Part shown: piece by piece, positions 20,405-30,531 of the stretch | Layout of the letters: the number at the start of each line of letters is the position of its first letter | How positions within the stretch are numbered: the first letter of the stretch is position 1 | From: Oegoconia quadripuncta | Lineage: Eukaryota; Arthropoda; Insecta; Lepidoptera; Autostichidae | Direction: 5' to 3' | Length of the DNA stretch: 64,000 nt | NCBI GenBank assembly: GCA_949316235.1 | Contig: OX438747.1 | Span: forward strand, 29,392,618-29,456,617 | The notes under the pieces: model-generated | Database searches by the model: none | Told to the model about the DNA's origin: nothing | What the model saw: only the letters and a program-made list of their open reading frames with translations | Program-made: the position numbers and the translations under genes

Positions 20405-20870
20405 TGCCTGTTATATACATGTTCGTATTCATCATACAAACATTTACCCCGTGCGGGATTCGAACCCGAAACAGTCGGTAGCGCACTACACCAATCAGTC
20501 GGTATTTATAATCAATGGTTTGATGTTCTGTCTTCCTCACACTAAACGCAGCGAATGATAAAAAACAAGGACAAACAAATCAATAATACAAAATAAAAAA
20601 ATATCCTTAGACATACAAACAGCGCCATCTAGTTCCACAGTAAGTAACTGTAGGCTTGTGTTGTGGATACCAGATGGTTGATATACTACATAACCATATT
20701 TTTTTTTGTAAATAAATACTTATTATAAATAAAAACTTCCATAACTCGGGTACACATGTCCGTATTCATCACACAAACGTATGCCCCTAGCGGGATTCGA
20801 ACCCGTAACCTTTTGGTATAGTGGTCAGAGTTACTAACCACTACATCAAACAGGTCGTCGTCAGTCACCA
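20405..20870 (-). mobile_element. Composite SINE-B + spacer + SINE-C unit, copy 1
   Basis: Read on the minus strand: a full SINE-B (20863 down to about 20600, B box GGGTTCGAATCCCGC near 20796), a spacer of about 110 bp that includes CATTCGCTGCGTTTAGTGTG, then a shortened SINE-C head with GTAGTGCGCTACCGACTG (about 20489 down to 20410). The same arrangement, including the shortened SINE-C head, occurs on the plus strand at 48831-49310. Confidence 0.8.
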
Positions 20871-21354
20871 AGTAGTATCAGATGTGGTCGAAGAACATAT
20901 AGAAGAAAGGTACAGTTTAAATATTATATAAGGAATATAATATGTAGAAATAGTTGATGACAGCATAGAGGTCCGGGTTCGATTCCCAGACAGGTCGTGT
21001 ACCAATGAGTTTTTTATGGACACTTGCCACGCTATAAATCCTTAGCTTTGGTCTGCTTCTAATAGTGTAAGTCAACAACCTGTATATTCATACTTAATCT
21101 GAGAATCGTTTATGAAAACACTGACATAAGAATTGATATTTACGCAGTGATCAGTCTCTAATCTCTGTAACGCAAAAGCGTGCTATTATTAACGTATTTG
21201 TCAATTTAATTATCATGTTATTATTCGATAATATTGTGGAATCTAGTTATTTAGTATGCTTATCTCTGAGCACACCGCTCTTAGCTGATACGTTAATAAA
21301 TAAATGTATAATCATTGCGAACGAGCCAAGAGTGTGGCTTTTTCAATTGAGATG
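20871..21354. other. No gene; one isolated B-box-like site
   Basis: GTCCGGGTTCGATTCCCAGA at about 20972 resembles a tRNA or SINE B box, without an A box or body. A remnant SINE is possible. Confidence 0.3.
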
Positions 21355-21750
21355 AATAAATATCCTTGGACATATACACAGCGCCATCTAGTTGTAGGCT
21401 AAGCAACTAGGCTTGTATTATGGATACCAAATGGCTAATATACTTCACAAATCCTTTTTTTTATATATAAATACATAATATAAATACAAAATACAAATTA
21501 CAAAATATTTATTTCATCAGCGCTGAGGAGCTGAGCTCCTTTTAAGTAATAGAATTTACTTGTGATAGGAGTCCCCGCTCTGCCTGTATTGGACACAAGG
21601 CTGATAAAAAATAATGAAAAACATCCATAACTCGCGAATACATATTTGTATTTATCATACAAACATATGCTCTTAGCGGGAATCAAACCCGCGATTTTTT
21701 GGTATAGCGGTCAGAGTTTCTAGCGACTACACCGGCAACCAACCTGCAGA
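21355..21750 (-). mobile_element. SINE-B copy split by a LINE tail
   Basis: Right-hand head has AGCGGGAATCAAACCCGCGA (a mutated B box) and GGTATAGCGGTCAGAG. The 3' end GCGCCATCTAGTTGTAGGCT is at 21380. About 120 bp at 21483-21605, starting CAAAATACAAATTACAAAAT and continuing to GGACACAAGG, is foreign and looks like a reversed LINE 3' end. Confidence 0.7.
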
Positions 21751-21903
21751 AGGTTGGACATATTACATTCCTACGTGTACCGCCTCTTCTTAGTATTTGA
21801 TGCATTTTCGTTATCGAATAGTAAGCGAAGTTCCTTTCCAACAGCTGTAAAATGTGGAATGCCCCTTTTGGCGGCTTCCATATGAATGGAACGAACGAAG
21901 AAT

Positions 21904-22202
21904 TGACCTCAATCACACTTGATGTTAAGTGAATATGAACCCTAAGGTGGAAACGTACTGCTGATCTAGAAACCCCATCTTATTTGGGGTACTGGCTATT
22001 CTGATCTCTGATAACCGCAACACAACAATGCTATTAACACTACTGTTTGGCGGCAGATTTAGATAAGATGGTGGTAGCTAGCCAGGCGGACATTTAAAAT
22101 GCCCTACTACCAACCAAACCGAGTACTAAACATGTGGGATCCAACCTGCGACCTCCGAATCGTAAACCCTATGTTGTTTACACTGAACCACGGAGGCGTT
22201 TA
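21904..22202 (-). mobile_element. SINE-A copy
   Basis: TTGACCTCAATCACACTTGA at the 3' side, CTGTTTGGCGGCAGATTTAG in the body and GAACCACGGAGGCG at the head. The terminus and part of the B-box region (CATGTGGGATCCAACCTGCG) are altered. Confidence 0.82.
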
Positions 22203-22315
22203 AATTATTATTATACTTATCCTTTGCTTGTATCCAATTGACAAGGAACACTATCTCAAGTTGTCTCAGTAACTCAGTCAGTCTATTTATAGATATCTAT
22301 TATGTTTTTAATATA

Positions 22316-22468
22316 CAGGGTGAATTTGAATTCGTGGTTTCAGAATGGTTTACTTTGTATTCGAAATTTTTTTGATCGAATTCGACTATGGTTCCTTAGA
22401 GAAAGTTGTGCGTAATCAAGAGTGGAGTCACTAGTTAATGGGAATTACACAAATTCAAATTCACCCTG
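22316..22468. mobile_element. MITE-1, uninterrupted 153-bp copy
   Basis: CAGGGTGAATTTGAATTCGT at the left and its near-perfect complement AAATTCAAATTCACCCTG at the right, flanked by TA on both sides. This is the reference for recognising the interrupted copies. No coding capacity. Confidence 0.8.
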
Positions 22469-23159
22469 TATTATTTTTTCTCATTGCTAAAACAAGGTAC
22501 CATCGAAATGAAGTAAGTCTGATATTGTGTAGTTTCATTTGCACTTACATTTAATTTTTTTACTCGGTACCAAAATTTTTAAGGCTATATAGTTTTTTTT
22601 AATGAATTTATTAGATTATTGTCATGTACGTACGTGCAATTGCCAATTTGTCGGGTTAATTTTTTTCGGCCTCATATTAAATTGGAGTTTTGTATGAAGA
22701 ATTTCATTAAGACTGTTTTCTCCATACAATCATTTTTGATTTTTTTTTGGGAACGGCAAATCCAAATTTAGCTAAACTTTGTTTGTATTATCGGATAACG
22801 TTAAGTTAAGTATAGGCAGCGTTAATTTTTAAAAGTAACCGCTTTATAAAAGTTTCAGCGAATCTAAGAAATGATTGTGGGAAGCACATGAAAAGAGCTC
22901 TGTTCAAATTTTTTTTATTATGTGATTTAGACCAGAAATTAAAAAATATTTCATGTGAAACCTTGAAATAATATTCCATTTTCCAAATAAAAAACAAATT
23001 TGGATATAGCTTTGAAAATCGCAGGAATTGGTACATATGATTAACGAAGAAAAAAAACTCCAATTTCATAGGTAAAGACCCAATATAGGTATGTATAATA
23101 TGTATTTTATTATTTAGGCTTATATATTATGTGTTTATTAACAAAAGCTTGTTTTTAAA
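22469..23159. other. No gene recognised
   Basis: An 87-codon reverse open frame (22806-23069) is F/K/N-rich with no domain, as expected by chance in AT-rich DNA. Confidence 0.35.
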
Positions 23160-23640
23160 AGTTTTTACACAGGGAAACGTTTATTTCAAATAGTTTACAA
23201 TAGAAATAACATAATATTTACATAATTACAAAAAATGTATCGCGTCCAGCTCTCCCACCTTGGGCATTGTCCCCAACACACTGGCTGCATTGCCCCGCTG
23301 AATAGCTAGGCTTAATCTTTGAGCGAAAAAAGAGCCCGCCCTTATATCACCTGATGCCACAATTAGCTTATCAGACACCGCCTTTACGAATTTTTTGGTG
23401 TCTGAAGACCAGGGGCCCAGAGTCTCGAAGGCAAGTGCCGCAAACTCATAATTAGCAGATAGAAATGCGTATTTGCGGCACTTTACTATCTGGGCGAGAT
23501 CGGCAGCAGCACCAGGCTTGCGGGCAGAGCTCTGCACGTAAGACGGGGCCAAGGTCAACACATGTGGCATCCCATACCAGAGAGCGATCGAGTCGCCAAG
23601 GCACCAGTGTTTTTAAAAGTGTTTTTAATGTTGAACACAA
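23160..23640 (-). pseudogene. LINE-c C-terminal RT fragment, frameshifted
   Basis: Reverse strand: LVPWRLDRSLVWDATCVD (about 23600-23550), then after a frameshift VLTLAPSYVQSSARKPGAAA, FETLGPWSSDTKKF and FAQRLSLAIQRGNAASVLGT, stopping at 23226. This PW...WD.T..DTLAPS....GAAA...ETLGPW...RLS.A.QRGNAASVLGT order is the standard C-terminus of a metazoan LINE group. A 3' UTR lies at 23160-23225. Confidence 0.85.
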
Positions 23641-24345
23641 TTACCTATTATTTACTGTTATTATGAAACCATAGTATCTAGATATCTGACATAACTAGTC
23701 TAATATTATACTAGCAAGTATCTATAAGATAGGCGTCTACAACGCGCAGACAAACGTAAACAGTACTTAGATATAGTATTGCACCATATTTTGCAATTTA
23801 TATGAAGTAGGTAAGTTTTCATGAAAGATCAACTTCAAAATTATCATATTAAAGACCCTCTAAAGATACCCGAAAAATTGGCTAATCTACCGACTTCGGT
23901 AAAATTCCACTCTCTATCTATACAGCAGGGGCGTGCTCTCCATACAGGCAGAAAGGCAGTGCCTATCTTAGCAAATTGTAAGCTTTCCTCGAAGTGCATT
24001 GTCAAGACAGCTGATTCATACTGATATGAACAGAAATATTCTAAACGGTTGCGAGGATTGCAATGTTATAATTTTGTAGTTGTATTTTGTTCATACAATT
24101 AAGAATAACTCCACTCCAAGAACCAGGTCTTATGTTTCGTGATTTCCTTCTCGTTTGTATCTTTCCTTAAGTATTTCTTCCTCAATCACCATATCTCTGC
24201 TCTAATACACTATGCCCATAGCTGGTCTGGTTCTTCCTTTTCAGGCACCAGTCATCTCACAAATGAGTTCTATGTATTACCTAGTCCTAAAATCACTTTG
24301 TAAAGCGTCATTTGTGGTGAGAAAATAAACAATTTTTATTTATGT
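23641..24345. other. No gene recognised
   Basis: A 67-codon frame at 23821-24024 shows no recognisable domain. No repeat could be assigned. Confidence 0.35.
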
Positions 24346-24352
24346 AAGCAGT

Positions 24353-24889
24353 GTGAAAGAAGACGTGGTGACAAAGATTGAAAAAGGTATGCTGAGATGG
24401 TTTGGACATGTGGAGAGGATGAATGAAAGAAGACTTACGAAAGAGATATACCACGCAAATGTGGATGATAGTGTTGGTAGGGGAAGACCACGGCGAACGT
24501 ACCATGATCAAATCGGGGACGTCTTAAAGAAAAGCCAAGTCAAGAGTACCCTCAACCGACGAGCATGTATGACGACTTGTTTGGTGTAGTGATTAGAAAC
24601 TCTGCTACTATACCAAAGGGGCATTATGTTTGTATGATGAATACAGACGTGTGTTCCCGAGTTATCGATGTTTTTCATTTATACATGTATTTATTTACAA
24701 AAAAAAAAATGTATTTGTGTAGTTTATCAATCATCTAGTATCCATAACACAAGCCTAGATGCTTACTGTGGACCTTCGATGGCGCTGTGTGTTTATGCAA
24801 AGACATTAAATGAAGCAAAAACGGTGTATCAGGATCGTAGCAAGTGGAAGTCTGTGGTCTCTGCCTACCGCTACGGGAAACAGGATTGA
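24353..24889 (+). pseudogene. LINE-d C-terminal RT fragment interrupted by SINE-B
   Basis: 24353-24575 encodes [20 protein letters not shown], then [19 protein letters not shown] and [10 protein letters not shown]. After a SINE-B, the same ORF resumes at 24812-24887 as NEAKTVYQDRSKWKSVVSAY and ends in GKQD plus TGA. Intact relatives run directly from RRACMT into this ending, so the SINE landed in the LINE. Confidence 0.85.
24572..24811 (+). mobile_element. SINE-B nested in LINE-d, B box deleted
   Basis: CTTGTTTGGTGTAGTGATTA head, ATACCAAAGGGGCATTATGT where ~18 bp containing the B box is missing, then GTATGATGAATACAGACG, and GATGGCGCTGTGTGTTTATG at the 3' end. Without the B box it could not be transcribed from its internal promoter. 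Confidence 0.82.
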
Positions 24890-25011
24890 CATTATGTATG
24901 TAAATAAAAAAACGTTATCCTTTATTAGATAATAATTTTTGGCTTTAAAAAGAAGATGTATGAACAACCTTATGAAAGTGAATCAAGCTTAAGAGGTGTG
25001 TCAGTTCTTCT

Positions 25012-25207
25012 TACGTCATAGACGCTTGTTTAGACGAGCTTTTTGGACACAGAAATGCATGCTCCTCATAAAGGCATGTAGTGCTCCATTCACCTGATTT
25101 TCGGCATTCACTCTTTTTTCGATTCGTTCGATGTCCTTCTCACACAATTTCCATCCCTTGTAAACAATAAATACACAAACTCACGCACTTGCTCCACTTT
25201 TTCTTCA
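25012..25207 (-). pseudogene. LINE-d thumb-region fragment
   Basis: Reverse-strand translation recalls KVEQVREFVYL, a VREG/IERIEKRVNAENQVNGA stretch and LHAF, the part that precedes the WFGHVERM block in intact LINE-d-type polymerases. It lies in opposite orientation to the 24353 piece. Frames are broken. Confidence 0.55.
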
Positions 25208-25213
25208 TCTATC

Positions 25214-25345
25214 AAAATAGATAGATAGATAGATAGGTAAGCATTTATTTGCATCCATGTACACACACATAACAAATTTTACATATGAAAAATACAACTA
25301 AAACAATAAAACACAAGTACAGAAACAACCAACAGAATAGGTAAT
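25214..25345 (-). mobile_element. LINE 3' end with ATAG tail
   Basis: ATAGATAG units, then GTAAGCATTTATTTGCATCC and CATAACAAATTTTACATATG, the reverse complement of 15170-15352. Confidence 0.65.
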
Positions 25346-25586
25346 AAGTAGTACTAACTTATACGTAAATACTGCGATCCGTCATGCATACAATTATATT
25401 TAGGGGCCAATTACTTTCACATTTTGCCATTTTCTTTGCATTTCTGAAAGACTGGTGCTTACGACTACTTATTGAGGTTGTAAAACCTCAGCTTTCACCT
25501 GTATAGTTCGCAAGGTTTTATGTATTGATGGCGGTTGTTATCACTGTCTCTCTATCTCTCGGTGGAAAAATTGTACGTCCATCGTC

Positions 25587-25764
25587 TGCCCGCCCACGGC
25601 CGATAATCGGTGACTGATTTTTTTAGGAGAAAAATGGAACCTACTGATTGCAATGTTTCAATGCCCACGTCCTACAATAAATCGGTAACAATATCGGTGA
25701 TAAAAGTATTGACCAAAAAATCGGCCGATTATCGGTCCTACAAAAAGTCGGTCGTGAGCGGGCA
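25587..25764. mobile_element. MITE-5 copy 1
   Basis: TGCCCGCCCACGGCCGATAA at the left and CGGTCGTGAGCGGGCA at the right are inverted repeats. ATCGGTNACNGATTTTTT-like arms continue inward. A second copy, about 90% alike by eye, is at 58153-58319. No ORF. Confidence 0.7.
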
Positions 25765-25830
25765 CACTAAATGTCATTTTATATTCTTCTATTGCTAATT
25801 TATACCTCCAATACTACTGACCTAATACCA

Positions 25831-26300
25831 GATGAGTTTTTTTTAACGTAAGGAAAAAATATTTCTTTTCTCCTTGGAACAGTACGATGCAACGACACCA
25901 CTCCAAAACTGGTTTTAGTTTAGTTTAGTTTTGTTTAGTTGGCACGCACACGCACACGCGCACACACACAAGTACCACACTGTTTAATAGTATATAAATT
26001 ACTTTCTATTTGTAAGACTATTTGTAATTTAGTTGCTTTTCTATCTTTATTTTATTTTTCTTAGAAGCATTTATCTTTGGTTATTATGTATACTGTACAC
26101 CGTGGAAGAGCGGAGACCCCTGGCACAGGTATTCAATTACTTAATAGGGGCTCCATCATCAAATTATTGTATGTAGCATTAAGTATTTTGAACAATAAAT
26201 TGAAATTGAAATTGAGTTGGTGTTCATCAGAAACGACACCATTATCTTCTATTTAACTTACCTAATATGCCCTATTTTTTTCCTTACGGTAAAATCACCC
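25831..26300. mobile_element. MITE-6 copy 2 with a nested LINE tail
   Basis: GATGAGTTTTTTTTAACGTA, then AGGAAAAAATA, at the left matches the complement of TATTTTTTTCCTTACGGTAA at the right. The right arm repeats the CTTACCTAATATGCC block of copy 1. Inside, 25970-26213 ends GAACAATAAATTGAAATTGA, a forward LINE 3' end with a TTGAAA tail. Confidence 0.5.
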
Positions 26301-26712
26301 TTGGCCTGTTCCACTACGACAAAGCAAAGGTCGTATTGATCTACCGTCGATACATAATTGAGTAGTTTTAAACTGCACAAGGTCGTATTGTTACTCATAT
26401 TTATTGATTGGTTCGAGTTTTTGTTCTCAAAGATGTATATACTTATTATATTTTTTCCCAAACATTCATGGAAACTTGAGCATTATTTTGACAACCTTCT
26501 TCGTGATAAATCGAGCTGCCAGCCCTCAGGACCCCTATTCTCGCACACTCGACATTTGTCTATCGATAGACATTGGCATGTCTATCTCTTTCACACTTAT
26601 ATACGTGTGTAAAAGTGACAAACCTATTGATGTCGTTCGACATTGAAATCTCGAGTATGTGAGAATCAGGCTCCTGGTGCAATTTACTAATAAAGAAAAT
26701 ATTTACAAATTA
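26301..26712. other. No gene recognised
   Basis: Contains GGCATGTCTATCTCTTTCAC at about 26575, also present at 56487. Otherwise no supported feature. Confidence 0.35.
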
Positions 26713-26714
26713 TA

Positions 26715-26930
26715 CAGGGTGAATTTCAATTCGTGTAATTCCCATTAACTGCCCATAGATTATGTAAATCATCGGTATCGTCATCGATTACGTTGACCAA
26801 TAAGGAACCGTCAAATTGCCGAGCGAACAATGAGCCAACCAATCACACGTCAGAACGAAACCGATAACGATGAAATTATGTAATAAAACCCCTGGTCCAC
26901 TCTTGATTATGAACAACTTTTCCTTTCCGA
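26715..26930. mobile_element. MITE-1 left part with a nested MITE-2
   Basis: CAGGGTGAATTTCAATTCGT at 26715, next to TA. MITE-1 sequence breaks after CCCATTAACT, MITE-2 occupies about 26752-26894 (GATTATGTAAATCATCGGTA to GATGAAATTATGTAATA), and MITE-1 resumes as GTCCACTCTTGATTATGAAC. The right end is lost at the junction with the chimeric SINE. Confidence 0.65.
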
Positions 26931-27206
26931 TTTTTTAAATACAGAATAAATCTATGACCTGCTCTAAAGAGGCCTAAAAGTCAATCCCAATTACAATCCT
27001 AATATTATAAATGCGAAGTTTGTTGCCTCTTCACGCCTAAACTTCTGGCAGATTTAGATAAGATGGTGGTAGCTAGCTAGGCGGACATTTAAAATGGCCT
27101 ACCACCAACCAAACCGAGTAGTTAAACATGTACCCCGCTGGGAATCGAACCCGCGACCTCCGAATCGTAAACCCAATGTTGTTTACATTGAGCCACGGAG
27201 GCGGTT
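26931..27206 (-). mobile_element. Chimeric SINE (SINE-A head, foreign 3' tail), copy 1
   Basis: On the minus strand it starts with a normal SINE-A head (B box GGTTCGATTCCC, then the TAGCTACCACCATC body). At ATCTAAATCTGCC it switches to AGAAGTTTAGGCGTGAAGAG, GCATTTATAATATTAGGATT and GACTTTTAGGCCTCTTTAGA, ending in an A run. The foreign tail resembles the RTE-type terminal repeat seen at 49745-49966. An independent copy with the same junction is at 48094-48381. Confidence 0.75.
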
Positions 27207-27216
27207 AATACCCTAA

Positions 27217-27380
27217 ACCGACTAGCACGTATGAACAACCTTAAATTAGAGTAAATGAAGCAAAAGATGTGTGTTAGGATCGTAGCAAGTGGAAGTCGAT
27301 GGTCTCCTGTCCGAAAGGACAAATAATACCAAAAAAAAACTGTGGTCTCTTCCTACCGCGGGAAACAGGCGTAAATATGA
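27217..27380 (+). pseudogene. LINE-d C-terminal remnant with insertion
   Basis: AATGAAGCAAAAGATGTGTG, AGGATCGTAGCAAGTGGAAG and GTGGTCTCTTCCTACCGCGG give the end of the LINE-d ORF (…RSKWKS.VS…). About 40 bp starting TGTCCGAAAGGACAAATAAT splits it. Confidence 0.6.
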
Positions 27381-27399
27381 AGTGTGTTATCCTTTATTA

Positions 27400-27660
27400 T
27401 GTTTAATTTTCATTTCAAAAACATTAACAAATAAAGATATGGAATTTAAATATAAACTAGAACAAATGTAAAAAAATTGGGGCCGCGAGGCAAGGTACCC
27501 AAAACGCTGGCAGCGTTTCCTTGTTGTATGCAGATACTTAAGCGTTGGGCGAGGAAACAACCAGCTCTCGGGTCACCAGTGACATCGACTAAGCGCTTTG
27601 AAATATTAAAGTAAAATTTAAGAGCGCCCGGCCACAACGGATCTAAAGTTTCGACTCCGA
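27400..27660 (-). pseudogene. LINE-c C-terminal fragment
   Basis: Reverse strand: RLVDVTGDPRAGCFLAQRLS, ICIQQGNAASVLGTLPRG, then a 3' UTR with TTTATATTTAAATTCCATAT. Close to 37203-37540. Confidence 0.8.
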
Positions 27661-27940
27661 AAGCAAGGAAAATATATTACTTTATTATTAATTTTCTTAG
27701 AAAATATAATTTTGCTTTAAAAAGAATATAGTACCTAGATAGTGATTAGGTTTGACAATTACAATTTGTGTTTTTACTACACATCTCGTGGAAACCCATA
27801 AATAATTAAGGCAGTACTTAGAATCTGTGACGCATCACAGGTTGTTATTATTATTGTTATAGCCCATATGTCTTGTCGGTTATTCTACAAGAAAAATCTT
27901 CTTGGCGGGGACCTCAATGAGTAATGTTGCACATTTGTTT
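27661..27940. other. No gene recognised
   Basis: No supported feature. Confidence 0.35.
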
Positions 27941-27949
27941 TTTTTTCTT

Positions 27950-28395
27950 ATAATTTGTGCATTCTGAGTTTTGAAGCTTAATAATGGCAGAATATTGTGC
28001 AACAAAAGTCAGTGATGGTGTGCAAGTGAAGGGCAGTGTAATTAAAGTGTGTAACGAAGTTTTTGGGTTTCCACAAGAAGCCGCCAAAATCTTCGGTAAA
28101 GCATTCTGAAGACTTATACTACAGAAAGAATACTACAAAAGAATAGGCTGTATGGACTCAGATCCCTTTGCCTTCCAACCTTGCTGGAGAATAAACTAAA
28201 AGCATCCTGCCACTTTACTGAAGAATGACTTGACCGTGACTAGACTCTGTATACGCCAAGTATACGACGAATTACTTGTTTTGACTGAGACTGACTTATA
28301 AACTGAAGAAATAAGAGAAATAAGACATGGCTGTATGGGCTTAGATCCCTTTGCCTTCTCCGAGAGGAGAGAATAGAGAATAAAACGAAAAAAAA
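27950..28395 (+). repeat. Repeat E with a short conserved ORF, copy with insertion
   Basis: ATG at 27985 opens MAEYCATKVSDGVQV, and the frame reaches EAAKIFGKAF before an insert. About 92 bp (28110-28201) is flanked by GCATTCTG and GCATCCTG, a likely 8-bp target duplication. Past it, CCACTTTACTGAAGAATGA would finish the frame at about 46 codons. The 3' end carries CTTTGCCTTCTCCGAGAGGA and an A-rich tail. Other copies: 15596, 41880, 51455 and fragments near 61240. Function unknown; the A-rich end hints at a retroposon. Confidence 0.6.
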
Positions 28396-28400
28396 AAGAA

Positions 28401-28830
28401 AAAAAATACATAGGTACATACATATACCTACTGGTGTGTAGGCGTTTGTAATATAAACAAGATATAATCGTCTAATTTACCATTTAGATCCAGCACCACT
28501 TCTAGAATTCTATGATTCTGAGAAATCATATAATTTAATAACCATTGCTTACATAGTTACTTATGGCCAAACAATCAGCGGAAAATTCATACTTAAGCGG
28601 AGCAATCAGCTAAAAATATCAGATTTTGTGGTATCTTCAAGGTTGCCTGATAAAAAATGATAGCCAAATAATGAAGGCTGTATACTCGTAAGGATAAATT
28701 CACATTGGTAGCGTTAATGCAACATTTTATGCGCTATAAATCTAAATCTGTTATGGGGATAAGCGATATTCAATAAATATCGGTAGCTTATAGTTCAAGT
28801 TACTGATTTTTTGTAGAAGGATAGGGTACG
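28401..28830. other. No gene recognised
   Basis: No supported feature. Confidence 0.35.
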
Positions 28831-29128
28831 AACCGCCTCCGTCGCTCAATGTAAACAACATTGGGTTTACGATTCGGAGGTCGCTACTCGGTTTGGTTGG
28901 TGGTAGGTCATTTTAAATGTCCGCCTGGCTAGCTACCACCATCTTATTTAAATCTGCCGCCAAGCAGCAATGTTAATAGCATTGTCATGATCCGGTTGGC
29001 AGAGATAAAATAGCCAGTCTCCCAAATGTGTTGGGGTTTCCGGGTCAGTATGCTTCCACCTTCGACCTCATCTTCGTTTACAATCAGGTGTGATTGAGGC
29101 CAAGTACCAACCCGTTGTGCATAAAAAA
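28831..29128 (+). mobile_element. SINE-A copy lacking its B box
   Basis: Head ACCGCCTCCGTCGCTCAATG, then GATTCGGAGGTCG joined directly to CTACTCGGTTTGGTTG. About 35 bp containing the B box is deleted. The remainder runs to CCAACCCGTTGTGCATAAAA. Confidence 0.85.
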
Positions 29129-29166
29129 AGGGTACTCGTATGTAGTAGAAGAAAAATGTAAAACAA

Positions 29167-29255
29167 TCTCTGCGTATGAGAATGAGGAATCCAGGAACAC
29201 GTGATGCTAGAATGCTCCTTTAAAATATTAAATAACGCCTTAACTACAGTTTTTT
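29167..29255 (+). repeat. Repeat R, copy 1
   Basis: CTGCGTATGAGAATGAGGAA, GCTAGAATGCTCCTTTAAAA and TAACTACAGT match 47512-47605. Confidence 0.5.
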
Positions 29256-29274
29256 GGGACTATTTCGCACTATT

Positions 29275-29425
29275 TCAGCACACTTACAACATTGGGATCT
29301 TCAAGTCTAGAGTGAATAGGTATTTACTGGGTGCGCGAGATACATCTTCGGCTACATCGTCACTTTCCGTCAGGTGAGATTGTGGTCAAACGCGAAACCA
29401 GTTTTTAATAAAAAAAAAACAGTTT
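29275..29425 (+). pseudogene. LINE 3' end with FKSRVNRYLLG remnant
   Basis: ATTGGGATCTTCAAGTCTAG encodes IGIFKSRVNRYLLGA, a common LINE C-terminus. It is followed by TTCCGTCAGGTGAGATTGTG in the 3' UTR and an A run at 29409-29420. Confidence 0.6.
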
Positions 29426-29437
29426 ATTGACATTATT

Positions 29438-29703
29438 GACGACCTATTTGGTGTAGTGGTTAGCAACTCTGACCTCTATACCAAAAGGTTGCGGGTTCGA
29501 ATCCCGCTTGGGCCATATCTTTGTGTGATGAATACGGACATGTGTACCCGAGTTAGGGATGGTTTCATTTATAATAAGTATTTAATTACAAAAAAAAATG
29601 TATTTATGTATATCAACCATCTGGGTATCCACAACACAAGCCCATAGTTGCTTACTGTGGAACTAGATGGCGCTGTTTGTATGTCTAAGGATATTTATTT
29701 ATT
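29438..29703 (+). mobile_element. SINE-B copy, full length
   Basis: GACGACCTATTTGGTGTAGT head, GCGGGTTCGAATCCCGC B box near 29491, TGTGTGATGAATACGGACAT, an oligo(A), AACTAGATGGCGCTGTTTGT and GGATATTTATTTATTAG at the end. A good reference for SINE-B (~265 bp). Confidence 0.88.
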
Positions 29704-30531
29704 AGTAAAATAGCTGTATTCCACTTTGTGTATTCTTGCATCACGTACGTCTTATACGCTCAGGCCACGTGGTCCGACTGCACCAAAGAGTATAGTAACT
29801 ATTTACCGAGAAAGAGTGGCAACTCCGTGGTTAAATTTGCATGTATAGACAGTGCTGCTGCCAGCGTTTGGTTGAGGAATTAAATCTATCTATACATACC
29901 TACGTACACTGATTATATAGGTAGAAACTGGGTTTAGAAATAGGTATTGTTGTTTAAGAGGAAATTTTTATTTCTCCTAACTAATTTCTTTAAATTAGCT
30001 ATGAAAAACAAGTATAACAAAAACAAACAATAAATTAACATAAATCTGAACTTTTACAAAAACTTTCAAAATGAAATCGACGTTGACTGAGAGCTCGACA
30101 TGACATCACCCACCGGTAAGATGGCGGCTGCTGCCACAGAACACTAAAACGGTTAGTTCGTCAACCGCAGTTCAGAGGTCGCAGTCTGCTATGAAAATTG
30201 ATGACATTTGAAGTGTGCCCCCCCTGGACTGCACAGAATACTCATACCTCTAGCGAGAAAGAAGGTTAACTTCATACAATAAATGTGGGACTCACCACAG
30301 ATTAAAACATGAAATCAGCGCTGCTAGTGGGCCCCACTTGAAACACAAGGCGGGAAATATGATCCGATTAATCGGACTGCAAGGAATTGTAATTCCGATT
30401 CGTCCTACCGAACGGACGACATGAACAGTAGAACTAAAAATAAGGAAATTTCATAGCTTTACCGTTTTTAAACCATATTTAGGAATTCCTTCGATAGAGA
30501 CCACAAATTATCAATGTATTATTTATTATCG
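29704..30531. other. No gene recognised
   Basis: No domain, repeat or RNA signature could be supported over about 830 bp. Confidence 0.35.

Noticed and set aside
22806..23069. 87-codon reverse frame rich in F, K and N
   Set aside because: Typical of random translation in AT-rich DNA; no domain.
25917..25971. Possible CRISPR-like or satellite array (TTTAGTTTAG and CACACG units)
   Set aside because: Simple sequence only; no spacers, no higher-order repeat.
29461..29520. tRNA gene suggested by A-box and GGTTCGAATCC B-box
   Set aside because: No cloverleaf acceptor stem; the tRNA-like part continues into a SINE body shared by many copies. The same applies to all other B-box hits.
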